Assembly: GCA_015499985.1 (NCBI GenBank)
Contig: JAAAUF010000499.1
Coordinates: 1-30,596 of the forward strand
Reading direction: 5' to 3'
Length of the DNA stretch: 30,596 nt
DNA from: Haplosporangium gracile
Taxonomy: Eukaryota; Mortierellomycota; Mortierellomycetes; Mortierellales; Mortierellaceae
Part shown: piece after piece, positions 1 to 11,700 of the stretch
How the letters are laid out: each line of letters begins with the position of its first letter
Position numbering within the stretch: the first letter of the stretch is position 1
Translations under genes and position numbers: made by a program
Notes under the pieces: generated by a model
The model's input: only the letters and a program-made list of their open reading frames with translations
Told to the model about the DNA's origin: nothing
Database searches by the model: none

Positions 1-156
1 AAAAAAAAAAAAAAACAAATGACGAAGCAGAAAGAGATGAGTGAATCCAAGACCTCCGCAAAAAAAAAAGGGTCTTCTTTCTTTTTTCTTTCCTTCCTTC
101 CTTCCTCTTCTTTCTACTACGACTACCTTACTTTGTTCCCTTCCCTTGGTCTCACT

Positions 157-878
157 TTAGGCCATGACAAGGACAGCACCAAGGACAGCCAATACTCCCA
201 AGACGCTAGACGACAGTGTGCTACTACCACGAGAGGCGGAAGAGGAGGCGCCAGGCATGGAGACGGTGAGGGCGCCAAAGTTGAGGTTACAGGAGTCGAC
301 AAGGCTCTGGGTGCTGAAGCGGGTTTGGATCTTTTTGTTCTCTGCTCCGCATGTGTAACAGGGGTCTACTTGGTGTTAATTGGGTGGGTGGAGGTGCGAA
401 GAGAAGGCGGGCGTGATCAATTGGTGAAGGAAGGAGGTAGAGGAGAAGGGGAAGTGGGAATAAGGAGACAGATTGAGAAAGGAGAGTCGAGAGAATACAA
501 TAGTTGATATTAGTACTACTCTTCTTTTTTTTGTTTTGACAAACAAGAGCAACCCTTTTTTCCCCCTTCCTTGTCCACCAAACAATGCAAAGTATATACA
601 AAAACAAGAACAAAAACAAAAGAGAGAGGGTTACCATAGGCGTTAACAATCTTCTGTGTACAGAGACACTTATCCGTGGTGGCGGTGGTGTTGACTTCCA
701 CAGGGAAGTTAATATTGCCTGTTGTGGGGTCGACGGATATTTTGCAGTCCTGGAGGAGGGAGATGAGCGGGGTGCAGGAGGGTTGGTAGCATGCTAGGGC
801 TTCTTCTGGTTGTTGTGCCGAGGTGAAGGTAAGGACGGCGAGGAGGAAGAGTGTGAAGAGGAGTGTTGAGGAGTGCAT
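157..878 (-). CDS. Small eight-cysteine secreted protein, probably GPI-anchored
   Basis: Two exons on the minus strand, 878-635 and 365-157, joined in phase 1 (donor GTAACC, acceptor AAGTAG), give 150 residues. Residues 1-21 are a signal peptide ending TSA. The mature part has eight cysteines (30, 35, 45, 71, 73, 84, 87, 107), which could form four disulfides, and one N-glycosylation site at N63. A Ser-rich stretch (about 117-135) leads into a hydrophobic C-terminus (about 136-150), the layout of a GPI-attachment signal. The start at 878 was chosen because the signal peptide begins exactly there; the frame also runs upstream into a C/T-rich leader. The cysteine spacing is not one I can assign to CFEM or hydrophobins. 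The cell-wall or plasma-membrane location is inferred from the two terminal signals; the function is unknown. Confidence 0.8.
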
Positions 879-2192
879 TGTGGGTGTGTGTGAGAGAGAG
901 AGTGGAGAAGAGTACTGTGTGAAGGAAAGAAGTGAGGAAGAGAGGAATGCGAAGAAGAGGGGGACAAAAAACGGAGAAGAGAGAAGAAGAAAAATTGGCG
1001 ATCGCGGCAATTCCTCGCTTTCTTTTAAACAATTTTGGAAGACGGACGCTCCTTTTCCTTACGTCTCAGGCGGCGCGGATCGATGTGGACGTGAACATGG
1101 ATGTGGCGTCATAAACTAGACAGGGAGGAAGCTAAAACGAATCCGAAACAAATAAGAAAAAAAAACGCACACTCTCCTTCACATTGCGCCCTTTCACATC
1201 CACCCAGTCATACCATTCTTGGTCAAGAATAAAAGTCAACCCCGTATCGAGTGGCAAAAATGAACGAACGAACGGAGATGAAAAATGAAAAATGAAAAAA
1301 AAAGTGAGCGCCCTGACCAAGAAGGGAAAGAAGAGAGAGATAAAATTCACGTTCCGCGCACATAGCGCATTGGATGTAAACAATGCACCCGCATCTCGCT
1401 GTCTGGGAACAAGGGCAGATTGTTGTTGGGTTCGGATCAGACATGGGCTATAGGGGTTGACTGCAAGGAGGTAAGAGGGAAAGATAGAAGGCCCCTGTAG
1501 TTTTTTCTTTTCGATTTGGGTTTTTGGTTTGAATTGGAAATGTGCTCATAAGGAAAGTACGAGAGGGACACGACAAGAATCTGAGAAGGGAAAGAGAGAA
1601 TGAGGAAGGGGACTGAGCGCAACGGTCGGGGATCAGGGGTGTGTGTTCGTTCATTTCACGAGGGAGTGATAGAAAAGAAAAAAGATGGCGTGGGTGCATG
1701 GCCATATCTTCCTCTTTGGGGCACGATATCGCATGCTTGACAAAAATAAAGGTGTTTTAGATCCCCGACTTCCCAACACTTGGCGTTGTCAACACACAAG
1801 ACAAGAGGCAACATTCCGCAGATATAAGACAGACTTGATTGAGATAGCCAGCATGAGAAAGGGAAGGGAAAAAAAACAAGGTTAAGAAATAGAGCGGCGT
1901 GGGCTGGATGGAATAGATTGCATTAATGCAGGGGGCAGAGAGGTAGGGACGGGAGGAACAAGGGAGTTGAGTCTTGGCTAACAGTCGACCGCCTCATGTG
2001 TTATCGTTATTTCTATTTTATTTTTTGGCATAGAGGACAAAAGATAGGCTTGTTTTGTTGTTATTTTATACGCGAGCAAGAATATCACGGCAAAAGAAAA
2101 GGGAAGAGTTTGTCGGTATGGATGAGAGGGAGAATTCACTGCATGGTGCCTATTCTCTTTCCAGCAGAGAACAGAATATTATAATGGTCTGC
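879..2192. other. Intergenic region between two tandem minus-strand genes
   Basis: This holds the promoter of the eight-cysteine gene and the 3' flank of the Kre9-like gene. Positions 880-1010 are strongly purine-rich on the plus strand, meaning a C/T-rich leader on the minus strand. The short open frames show no recognisable domains, no consistent splice chains and low-complexity translations. I see no gene, tRNA or repeat family in the rest. Confidence 0.6.
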
Positions 2193-3087
2193 TTAAAAGC
2201 CAAGGAGCTGCAGTCCACCGCCAAAAACAGCAGTCGAGAGGGCCATCAAACTACCAGCACCGAATCTCAATGCAAAGCTCCCCTTGTGTGAACTAGCACC
2301 ATTAGCAACAACCTTCTCATTCTGCTTCTTTGCACCGCCAGTCGAAGTAGCAGCAACATTTCCGGCAACTGTAGCCTTGGCGGGAGCATGCACAGCGGCA
2401 GCAAGTTTGGGCTGAGTAGCAGCGGGTGACTTTGACTGCCTGATGGGGGAGGAGACAATGGCGCCGACGCCTCCGGGGTTGATTTTTTCGCCTGGGGGAA
2501 TGACGGGGCGGAGGGTTCCTGGGTTTCCTTGGGAGTCTGTAATTGTGAATCGAGTTGCCCATGCCATACCCTCGCCGTCCTTGGTCTGGAACATCAAGAA
2601 GTAGACTGTTTGAACAAAAATGGTGTGGTGTGGATGGTCGGTTAGGGGTTAATTGTAAGAATATAACGATGAGTAGGATAGTCCCAATGCCTCATGTGTG
2701 TAACCCTTTCCCCTTCCCCCCCCAACACCTACCATTTCAAGTAAAAAAAAAAAAAAAGAGAGAATACTTACTTTGACCGGGAGGGTTGACATGTGGGACA
2801 TGGTACCTTACACTCGTCGTCGTCCCACCATCGACATTCGTTGCAATGGTATCCAGTTTCTTTTGTTTATCATCCGCGCCGGTCATGAGGAAGATGTCAA
2901 AGATGGGGCTGGAGGATAGGAGAGGGGCTAGATTGTTTTCACTCCAGGAAATTGTGACGTCGGAATCTGGTTTCCAGACTGTGTTGCCGATGGGGGTGTG
3001 TGGGTAGACGAATGCTTCAGAGGGGGTGGGGAGGGTCGCGAGGAGGGTAGCCGAAAGGGTGAGGAGAAGGGTGGTTGTGGACTTCAT
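2193..3087 (-). CDS. Kre9/Knh1-like N-terminal domain protein, GPI-anchored type
   Basis: Exons 3087-2772 and 2605-2193 join in phase 1 (donor GTAAGT, acceptor AACAG) to give 242 residues. Residues 1-25 are a signal peptide. The domain following it, about residues 27-125, looks like the Kre9/Knh1 N-terminal domain common in fungal Ser/Thr-rich GPI proteins: a VWKPDSDVTISW-type strand near 37-48, and IYFLMFQ followed by TRFTITD, which is created exactly across the splice junction. The rest is a low-complexity linker rich in Ala, Lys, Pro and Ser, and a hydrophobic C-terminus (FGAGSLMALSTAVFG...) resembling a GPI signal. Proteins of this kind sit at the cell surface, and yeast Kre9 and Knh1 affect beta-1,6-glucan. 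Whether this one does cannot be told from sequence. The start gives an intact signal peptide. Confidence 0.85.
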
Positions 3088-4878
3088 GACGGTTAAGATG
3101 CTGGGTGAGTGTGTTTGAGGTGATAAAGTTGATGAGGGTTGAAAAACGGGAAGCGGGGGTAGTGAAGAGGTATTTATGGTGGGTCCTTGACGAGCGTTCT
3201 TCTCGATGTTTGTTACTTTGTATGCAGCCCAGGTTGAAAGATTCGTAGATCCAATAAAAAGGTTGATTGCACGTTTATTTGGAAGGACGTCCTTATTGTG
3301 ATCGAGCAGAGAGGTCCCTGGTATGAGTAATTATCTGCCCTAACCTTATCACTACATGCTCATCATCTAATTGACGTGATGATTGACCGCGTTTGTTGCC
3401 ACCAACACTTCTCTAACTACTCTCCTAATTTATCATTGGTCGAGGACCAACTCTTTTCTTTTTCCTTTCGTCCCATCCACCTTGAAAACGAATGACTGCC
3501 TACCAATTATCGTTTTGTTATTCCGCCATGCACCAATCAAGAACACCACCGTTTACGAAAAATTGTATGAAAATAAAAGATTTAACTAGGCCCACCCGCA
3601 ATCTGGGGTTTGAGCTAGAATTCATGGCGGGCCTTCTAAACCAGTCTGCATATCCTGACATTCCTTATCTGAGAGCTATTTGAAGCCAACGGTGTGGTAT
3701 TGCACTGTGAATTAACTTTATTCGGCTATGTTGGGGGTTGAGGGGAGAAAGAACGGATAGATTGGAAGTGGGGATGAAAGCAGATTTAGGGCATAAGAGG
3801 ACGTGTTTGTTATCACTAGTTGGAGAACACGCACGTTTAATCGATCATGGGCGAGGTAGGACGCGTGTATGCTTTTTTTTTTCTCTTGAGCAGATCCGAC
3901 CGGTCACGAGTAGGGCGTGGAAATTAAGGTGTTCTTATTTCGCCTACGCAGGCCATGCGATGAATGATCTTTATAAAGAAAACCCTCAAAGTTTTCTAAA
4001 AAAACCCCTTAAAAACCCCCTAAAAGTTTCATGCCTTAGCAGCTTCCAAAGAACCCTTGATGAGCCCAAAAGACCCCAGGGGAAAGGTGGATGTATTTTG
4101 TCCCTTTGACCCACTGGATAGCACTTAAAAATGCATAAAAACCTCCATGGGTTGAGAATCAATCGCAAGGCCTGCGTAGGCGAAATAAGGAAATTCTCGA
4201 AATTGAATCCACCCATGTCGCAACCATTGGATATCCACACGGAAGGGGTAAGATTGTGTGGTAAGTAAGGAAGCGAGTAAGTAGGTCAACTATAGGAGGT
4301 AGTTCCCGTACCTGTGAGGACCTGGTTCCCTCTCCACACAAGAACGCCCATTTGTTCCTTTGTTCGTTTGTCCTATAAAGTCGCCTTGTACATTGTTGCC
4401 ATTAGCTCGATCAAAGTGAGGTTTGAGCTTTTGGAGGAACAAAAGCCAATTTTACTTTCGCACAATTCGCTCGAACGGGGCGCGACAATGACGATGGATG
4501 TACGATAGATAGTGATTATGTCAATGGTGATCATCATCATCTCTCTTCATCGCAAGCGAAGAGAGTTATTCGCCGACAGCGCAACAAGGCCCAGGCATGG
4601 TGCGAACCACCTGCTTGTCCATGTCTGTCAATGATATGACACCCCTCCCCCCTCCCCTTGTGACACACCCTTCTCTGTTCTCTCTATTCCCTCCATGGAT
4701 ACCACCCACATCTATTTTTTGCTCACCCTCTCTCTTTCCCTTTTCCGTTGTACATCGGCACTGCTCTTCCTCTCTCTCTTTTCTTTCTCTTTCTCTTTTT
4801 TCTTCCTCCATCGCTTCCACCATCAATCTCATCACTCTCCTATCGCCTTTCTTTCCCCCTGACCCTCAGATTCCAACC
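3088..4878. other. Divergent intergenic region with a MITE-like insertion
   Basis: This 1.8 kb separates the start of the Kre9-like gene (minus) from the ANKRD13-like gene (plus), so it should contain both promoters. A 256-bp inverted-repeat element lies inside it at 3934-4189. Positions 4640-4870 are a dense C/T-rich leader just upstream of the ANKRD13-like start. The open frames here have no recognisable domain, and one of them (3738-4109) runs into the inverted-repeat element. Confidence 0.6.
3934..4189. mobile_element. MITE-like element with 21-bp perfect terminal inverted repeats
   Basis: Positions 3934-3954 and 4169-4189 are perfect inverted copies of 21 bp (outer end CTTATTTCGCC, inner end GCAGGCC). 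After one mismatch the similarity continues for six more bases (TGCGAT). The 256-bp interior is AT-rich, with runs such as AAAAACCCC, and has no coding capacity. Size, terminal repeats and absence of a gene fit a non-autonomous DNA transposon. I find no clear target-site duplication: the 8 bases on each side do not match. The family is therefore not assigned, and other origins, such as a structured intergenic repeat, remain possible. Confidence 0.65.
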
Positions 4879-7800
4879 ATGGCTTCAATCGCGGTCGACC
4901 CGGCCGACCCCATGGCCCTCCACAAGCTGGTCTACCTCAACAAGTCTCACACTCTCAAGATGTTCCTCGCTCCTTACAAGTCCATCACCTCCACTACTAC
5001 TCATCACCATCAAACAACAAAACTAACAACCACAACAACAATCAACGGGAATGGGACATCAATCGAAACACATTCAGGCGAAAATCAGAAAAAAGAGACA
5101 GCAGACCATCACCACCCACATATCAACTCGCTCGACCTACATCTCCATGCACCACTTCACCTCGCAGTCATGTTACAACGTAAAGAGATGGTCCAAATAC
5201 TCCTGAAGGCTGGCGCAAACCCTCTGGTCCGGTCGGGGTCAGGCTGGACTCCTCGACAGGAGGCGACAAGTTTGGGAGACCGACAGATGATCGAGCTTAT
5301 CACCCGGTACCAGCGAAAAGAGTTTTCGGGTTCTTTTAAAACTAAGGCTATGAACCTTGTCAAACAGCTTTCTGCGGTACGTTTATTTTTGTGAACACAA
5401 AGAATGTGTCCTTGCCCTTTGCTTTTGTTGTCTGTTTGTTGTGTCTGCAATAACTAACTGTCGTCTGTCTGTCTTTTCGGCTTTACACTTCCGCCCTTCT
5501 ACTATTCCTGCCCCTCCTTGTCCTTCTTCTATCTTTCTCGCCCACCCCCCTAACATGCGCGTTTGTTTCTGCCTATTTCCAATATGCATGCTCTCCTTGA
5601 TTTTTGCTGTCTTTTCAATTCAACTCGGCCCGACCCTTGTTTTCCATCTGTTTCTCACACACAACTACATCACTAACTTGTTTCCACACACCACTGTTCA
5701 AAATAACAGGACCTTGACCAGTTTTACTTTCAACTGCAATGGTGAGGACATACACTTTGACTCCACATTCTTGCGACAAACATGACATGACGAAGCGATG
5801 CGTGTGTGTGTGTGTGTGCTCTTTGTCTACTCGTCAGCTGCGCCCATGCAATGGGCAGCAACATCTTAATCATTCCCCTCTCTCTCGATTGGTCTTTTGT
5901 GTTGTCCTGTCACTGACTCTTACTAATGTATTCCACGGTTAATGACCATATCCCATACTCCTTCTGTCGAATGAATGTGTTGGCACGACTCTATCAGGGA
6001 ATTCCAGAGCTGGGGTAAGAATAGACACAAAGAACAACAAAAAAATGTGACAGCCCACAGCCTCTCTCGTTCTTTATTTGTACTCTCTTTGACAAAACGA
6101 GACTGATATTGTGTTTTTCCCTCTTGTTGGAAAATGTGAACACTGTAGTGCCGTTTGTGAGTGGACTCTGCCCCAAGGATACATACCACATCTGGAAGAA
6201 GGGCAATGCTGTCCGCATGGACACTTCTCTTGGTATGTTGCTGTGTAGAAGCTATCGGGAATTGTTGATGTTGTCGGACAATTGGCGGAGAATTGTTTAT
6301 CCTTTTGGAGGGTGTCTCTAATATTCGCATGGCTCTTTTATTGTTTTGCACATAGTGGGGTTCGAAAACATGAAGTGGATTCGAGGACACATTTCTATTG
6401 TCTTTCGCGTCGACCCCGAGCATGGTACGTCCTTTCATTGCATTTGCAAAGCAAGAATTTGACGTTTGGCTTCGACAAAAGTGCTCAGTGACGAGCACAT
6501 TGAGATATATCGCTCACACTACTTCGTTTTGCTCACGATCTTTGTACTAGGTCCAGAGTTGGTGATCATCGACAGGGTGAAAAAGATTACTCAAACACTG
6601 GCGAGATCCTCGGACGACGATGAGGAAGAGGAACATGAACCCACAGACGAGGAGATTCAGGACGAGGTCTCCATCTGCTTCAACTCTGATATTGTAAGTT
6701 ATGTAATCTTATAGATGTTTTTATTTTATTTTTATTTTTATTTTTGCATGAATGTAACCGTTAGGCAAGACCTTTTGCAAAGAGTTTACTTTCTTCTGGT
6801 AATGCATTTTGCATATTATCTAATCAACTATCACAAACCTCTTTTTACTATTAATAGACGTCAACAAATGTGCCAACGTCGGCCATCAAGTTCCAGAGAG
6901 CAAAGGCGGGAATGTGGGGGTATCGAAGCAACAAGGTCGAGAAAGTGGGCGAGTTTGAGTGCGCAGTCTGGAAGATGGACGGAGTTGAGTTCAGGACCCG
7001 TGTCAGGACTGAGCATTTGAAGGACGAACACGGAAAACCCATCGTACCAGCCAAGTCTGGTCGCGGCGGGCGTGGCGGTCACCGTCACCATCATCATCAT
7101 GGTCCTGGTCGAGGTGGACATCGGGGAGGTTATGCTATTACTGCTGGACATGCGGCTGCCCTGGAGGAGAAGGATGAAAAGGCAAAGAGACATGGTCGTG
7201 GTATGCAGCCAAGGCGACCTATTCATCAGCCCCTCTTTGCACCCTTTTCGGACCCGGATTCAGAGCTGTCTTCTTCGCCACAGCAGGACAGTCAGATGGA
7301 AAAGTTAGGGGACAGTGTGGGCGCATTGACGATGGAGAGTGATGGTCACGCCAGTAGTCGACCTTTCACATCAGTAGGCGATGAGAAGGCGGTCGTGCCA
7401 GCACAACCACCAAAGAAGCATATGCGGAGTACAGGAACCATCTCGGACGATGCATTCTTTGAGACGGCATTGGAGGAAACAGAGACAGAGATGGCGGAAG
7501 AGATGGCGGAAGAGATGAACGAGAAGTTGGCCTTCCGTCCTTCGTTGCCGCCGCCTCCGCCGACCTCGGTGACGTTTGAGCAGTATTTTGATGTTACAGT
7601 CACCGCCATTGGCGACATGCATTTGGGTCGACCGTTGGAGCAGAAAGAGTCGAAGAGGACGTTTGGAGCGACCTTGTGGATGTACGAGAACCAGCATCCG
7701 GCTCCTGCTGGCGCAGCTGGAAGATCAACTTCGTCTCTGTCGTCGTCAACGGATGCGACGTATCATGAGAATGGGTCAGTCACTTCTGTAGCGTCTTCAG

Positions 7801-8120
7801 GATCAGGAGCAGGATCAGGAACTACGAGTGCACCGTCGTTCCCATTGACGATCGAAAAGATCTTGCCGTTGTTGGAGGTGATTGGGATGGACAACAACCG
7901 GTTGGTGGGCAAGTTGAAGGAGTTTTTGGAGTACAAGTTGCCGCCTGGTTTTCCAATCCGCGCTAATATCCCAGTGTACCCTTCGCTGTCGGCGGATGTT
8001 ACTTTTGTGAACTATGATGCGCACAAGGTGATTGAGGACGAGATGTTTGAGGTCCCTGGGGAAAAGCAGGGGTACTCTGAGGGATTTGTTATCCGACCTG
8101 GCGGTGAGGATGATTCTTAG
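4879..8120 (+). CDS. ANKRD13-like ankyrin repeat / GPCR-chaperone-domain protein
   Basis: Seven exons: 4879-5376, 5710-5741, 5998-6014, 6149-6232, 6356-6424, 6551-6693 and 6858-8120; total 2106 nt, 701 residues. All introns are GT-AG and every junction keeps frame. Residues 91-145 carry ankyrin repeats (PLHLAVMLQRKEMVQILLKAGANP, then a degenerate second unit). From about 167 on, the protein matches the ANKRD13 GPCR-chaperone-1 domain: EFQSWVPFV across the micro-exon, LCPKDTYHIWKKG, GFENMKWIRGH, then MWGYRSNKVEKVG and, near the C-terminus, LPPGFPIRANIPVYPS. Animal ANKRD13 proteins bind ubiquitinated membrane cargo on endosomes. I see no ubiquitin-interacting motif at this C-terminus. Oddities are a His/Thr-rich insert at about 36-80, an RGG/His-rich segment at about 348-372, an acidic run in exon 6, and a Ser-rich stretch near 585-630. 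The start at 4879 has a good context (ACCATGG); the frame is open upstream to 4597 through the C/T-rich leader. Confidence 0.9.
5800..5818. repeat. GT dinucleotide microsatellite in an intron
   Basis: About nine GT units lie in intron 2 of the ANKRD13-like gene. The repeat is likely length-polymorphic and has no evident function. Confidence 0.85.
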
Positions 8121-8280
8121 TCCCTCTCTTTCTGTTGAAGCGGGGGAACAAGAGAAATAAAAAAAAAAGTTGATGAAATATTGTGGTTGGTTTTTTTTTT
8201 ATTGACGCCAAATCCCCCACAGTTGTGCCGGCGTGCCAAACCTGACTAATCCAAGCCACTAAGTAAAAAGGGAGGGAGGT

Positions 8281-8322
8281 GTCAGCGGCTGACAGCTTCG
8301 GAGTGACCGAACTGTCAGACAG
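8281..8322. repeat. Cluster of overlapping, mutually exclusive hairpins
   Basis: Three inverted repeats overlap. GTCAG-CGG-CTGAC occupies 8281-8293. CTGACAG-c-TTCGG pairs with CCGAA-CTGTCAG over 8289-8318, with one bulged base and a five-base loop. CTGTC-A-GACAG occupies 8312-8322. The central CTGAC can pair either left or right, but not both. The function is unknown; a 3'-end structure of the upstream transcript is one possibility. Confidence 0.5.
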
Positions 8323-8728
8323 ACCCCCTGGGAGTCTGAATGCCAATAGTTGCACAAACTGGGTCGCATGAATGCCTTGGAGTGGTCAGCACCGAGCCAG
8401 CCCCCCACATCCCCTACACGACCTGTCGGGTATCAAATTTTGAGGTTGGTGGCAATAGTGCAAAGAGACAGAGTTCATCACATGATGAATTTTGTGACCT
8501 TTTCATTTCGTCCCTGGCTGTCTGTCTCACCGGACAAGTGTGAGGTGGCTCCATCATCACTTTTTTGTCGTTGGCAATTGGGCGTGGTTGTAACGCGCGC
8601 ATCTCTCTTTTCCTCACCCCACCTTTTCGCATCCATTGTCGAGAACACCCAACAAACACTTCCTGCGCTAATACACATCCGACGCACAACAACAAACAGG
8701 AAGACCTTCATCATTTCACTTGCTTAGA

Positions 8729-8743
8729 CCCCCCCCCCCCCCC
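8729..8743 (+). repeat. Poly(C) tract of 15 in the SEC3 leader
   Basis: Fifteen consecutive cytosines end 42 bases upstream of the SEC3 start codon. The tract may lie in the 5' untranslated region. Its exact length could also be an assembly uncertainty. Confidence 0.8.
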
Positions 8744-8785
8744 AGACACGTAACTCACCGACCTCACGAACATAGGATACAGACG

Positions 8786-11700
8786 ATGGCAGGAAGGGGC
8801 ACAGCGAACTCGATGGCGTCCAAGGCAAAGGATGACCCCGTTCGCCAACAACTCATTCGCGCCCTCTTCTCCGACAACTCCTGTAAGTTGATATTGTACC
8901 CTTTCCACACTTACATTCGTGTCTCTTAAATGAGCACAAGCGTGCGAATGCAGATGACGCGATGACATGCCATGCATGGCATTAGCAAAGTAGTTCGCAA
9001 AGGATACTCCCTAGAGACACAGCACTGGCAGACATTTTATTCTTCTCCTCTCACCTAACCCTGTTAACGAAACCTGGGAACTGTTAGCGAGTAATGCGGA
9101 GACAATGCTGACGTATATCAAGATTTATGAGGAAGAAAAGACGTCCAAGGAGATGAAGACCCTAGGCGGGAGCAGCAAGAAAGGTGGAAGCGCAGACCGG
9201 AACAAACTCCTTTCCAAACCCCGGTACCTCTGCATGACCGGTAAGCCCTCTTTTTTGCTGACTTTCTGTTGTTTTGTCAACTGCTTTGAAGTACCGGTAT
9301 TAACGTATTGGGTCTACTTAATCAGTCAAGGCGAATGGAAAAGTGCGACTGCATAAGGTCAAGAAGACGTCGGCGACGTCGTATCATATCGGCAGGACCT
9401 GGCATCTGGATGAAATCAAATCTATCGAGAACGTCGACGTAAGGGTCACTTTTACTTTTCTACCTTTTAGCTATTGGCCCTACTGAAACGATGGTAGCAA
9501 CGAAGGGATGGTTATTAACACATTCTCTTTTGACCTTTTTCTTTTTTAGGCGAAGAGATGGAATGTTATTATTAATCGACCTTATGCTTGGGTCTCTGAT
9601 GATGCTGAAGTCAAGAATGACTTCTTGATGATGTTACTCAAGGTGGGACGGCTCTTCTTTTTAGACTGCTTAAGTTATCTGAGGAATGTGAATAACCATT
9701 TCGGCCTTGCGCTAATGCATATGTTCCCTCGTGCTGACCGAATCATAATTAGGTGCTGAGAAGCAACTTGAAAAGGTTACCAGCGCTGGTTAACATTGAC
9801 GAGCCAGCCCTTGCCAGTAAGCTCCACCATCTGGGCAGATTGTAAGTAGGGCGTGCCTTATGCGCAAAACGACCAACCATTAATATACTGTATTTATGAC
9901 AATGGAAAATAGATCAGTTCAATTTGGCGAGAGAGGCGGTGGTGACGGCAAGCACAACCAGGAATCACCGCGTAGCACCAGTGCCCGGAAACAGTGGAGC
10001 AGCCATCGCCAACTCTACAGGATCATTCGTGCAGGATTTCGATAATCGACTCTCAATCCAGACAGAGCGCATGAAAAGAACAGCTGCACCTTCGTCAGGT
10101 TCGCTGGGTTCGGGTATGACACCCGGAACTGCTGCTACTGGTGGAGCGAGTAGTCCACGCACTGGATCCAAGTTGATGGAGGACACTGAGCCTCTGGATG
10201 AAATTGCGCTGATGAATCTCGAGGAATTGTTGTATGATATGGAGTTGGCCAACAACGAGGACGGTGTTGCACTGGAGACTCGTTTGATGAATGAGCTCGC
10301 GACTTTGGAGACTGCCAACGTGTACTCTATTATTGAGTCGGACGACAGGATCAAGGATGTGATGGCGGAGCTGGACAAGGGTATTGAGGAACTCGACGAC
10401 ATGGACAACTGGCTGTTCCTCTACCGCCAAGAGTTGGATTCGATGGGCGACGACATTCGACAAATTGAGTCTCAGAACCGTGGTCTGCAAGTCCAGACAT
10501 CCAATCAAGCCAGTTTGTTGAGGGAGCTCGAGAACTTGCTCATCTCGATCACTATTCCGGACAGGATCATTGAGACCTTAAAGAAGGAGACCCTGGAGCG
10601 TGAGAATGGGGTCCGTAAACTGGAAGATGCCGCGGCTGAGGTTCAGGATGTGCTGTTGTCAAAGTATGATGAGGATGTTGCGGGGATGAGTGCCGTCAGG
10701 GGGCGGATGGAGCTGTACAATTTCCATTGCTCCAACTTTGCGGGCAAGTTGTCGGATTTCTTGAGGGCCAAGTGTCAGGCTCAGGCGGACCAGTACTTAA
10801 ACGATCGGCAAAGGACACTTGCCAAGGGTTATGTGGTCATGTTTGGGTATGAGCCAATTGAGAAATATTTTATTACTTATCGTGGACTCATTGTCTGGCT
10901 CCGCGAGATGGATCCTCGTCGTTTCGCCGACCTTCAGATGGTACGTTTTCATTGTTGTTGATGCACTGTGATGGACGCTAATATATAATTCATTTGATCT
11001 GACCATTCTTTTAAATCGTGCACGATTTGTAGCTGTTTGTTAATAACATGAACAGGCTGTACCGCAAGGAGATTAAGGAGTTCTTTAGCGTCCTTATTAC
11101 AAACCATGTCACCAAATTGGAAAAGCCTGACGACTCTGAGTTTGGTAATAACCGCCGTCGAACATCCTTCAGTGTCGTTGCTGAATGAGCCTTAGTTTGT
11201 GACAGAGAGTGCTAAGATCAAGTTCGTTTTATTTTCTATGTAGTGTTTGGTTCGACATATCATGGAGGGTTGATTGCACGTGGAGGAACCGCGATCCGTG
11301 AGTCACTGTCGTCGCCTTCAGACTTGACAGGAAGAATCCCATGGCGCAAGAGATCGACACGGGAGATCCAAGACCCCAACGGCATTGGTCGCTCCAACAA
11401 CGGCACCATGTACGAGTCGTCACGCAGAATTGATGTTAGGCAAGAGGAGAAGTTGGCAGTTGACGAGGCTTTCTCTCAGGCTCTATCGATTATGACTTCC
11501 TTGGCTGCTCGCGAACAGAATTATTTGTCGGATCTATTTACGCTGACCAAGATAATGTCGATGCGTATGTTCATCAATGATACGCCGCCCTTCTCGCTGC
11601 AGGAGCTGGAGACTGTCAGGAAGCCCACGCTGGATGTCAAGAGTTCCAAGAGGCTGGCTCAGCTCATGGGCATTCTCTTTGATGGCCTCAGTGTCGAGCT

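Larger units (their letters stand above)
8121..8785. other. Intergenic region between the ANKRD13-like gene and SEC3
   Basis: This contains the 3' end of the ANKRD13-like gene (an AATAAA-like signal near 8156) and the SEC3 promoter. It also holds a cluster of overlapping hairpins at 8281-8322 and a run of 15 cytosines at 8729-8743, described separately. No gene is seen. Confidence 0.6.

Noticed and set aside
3738..4109. A 123-codon plus-strand frame
   Set aside because: It runs into the inverted-repeat element at 3934 and reads its AT-rich core; there is no recognisable product.
9834..9846. Alternative donor GTAAGT for Sec3 exon 5
   Set aside because: It has a better consensus, but it leaves phase 2 and puts the following exon out of frame; the donor at 9817 fits.
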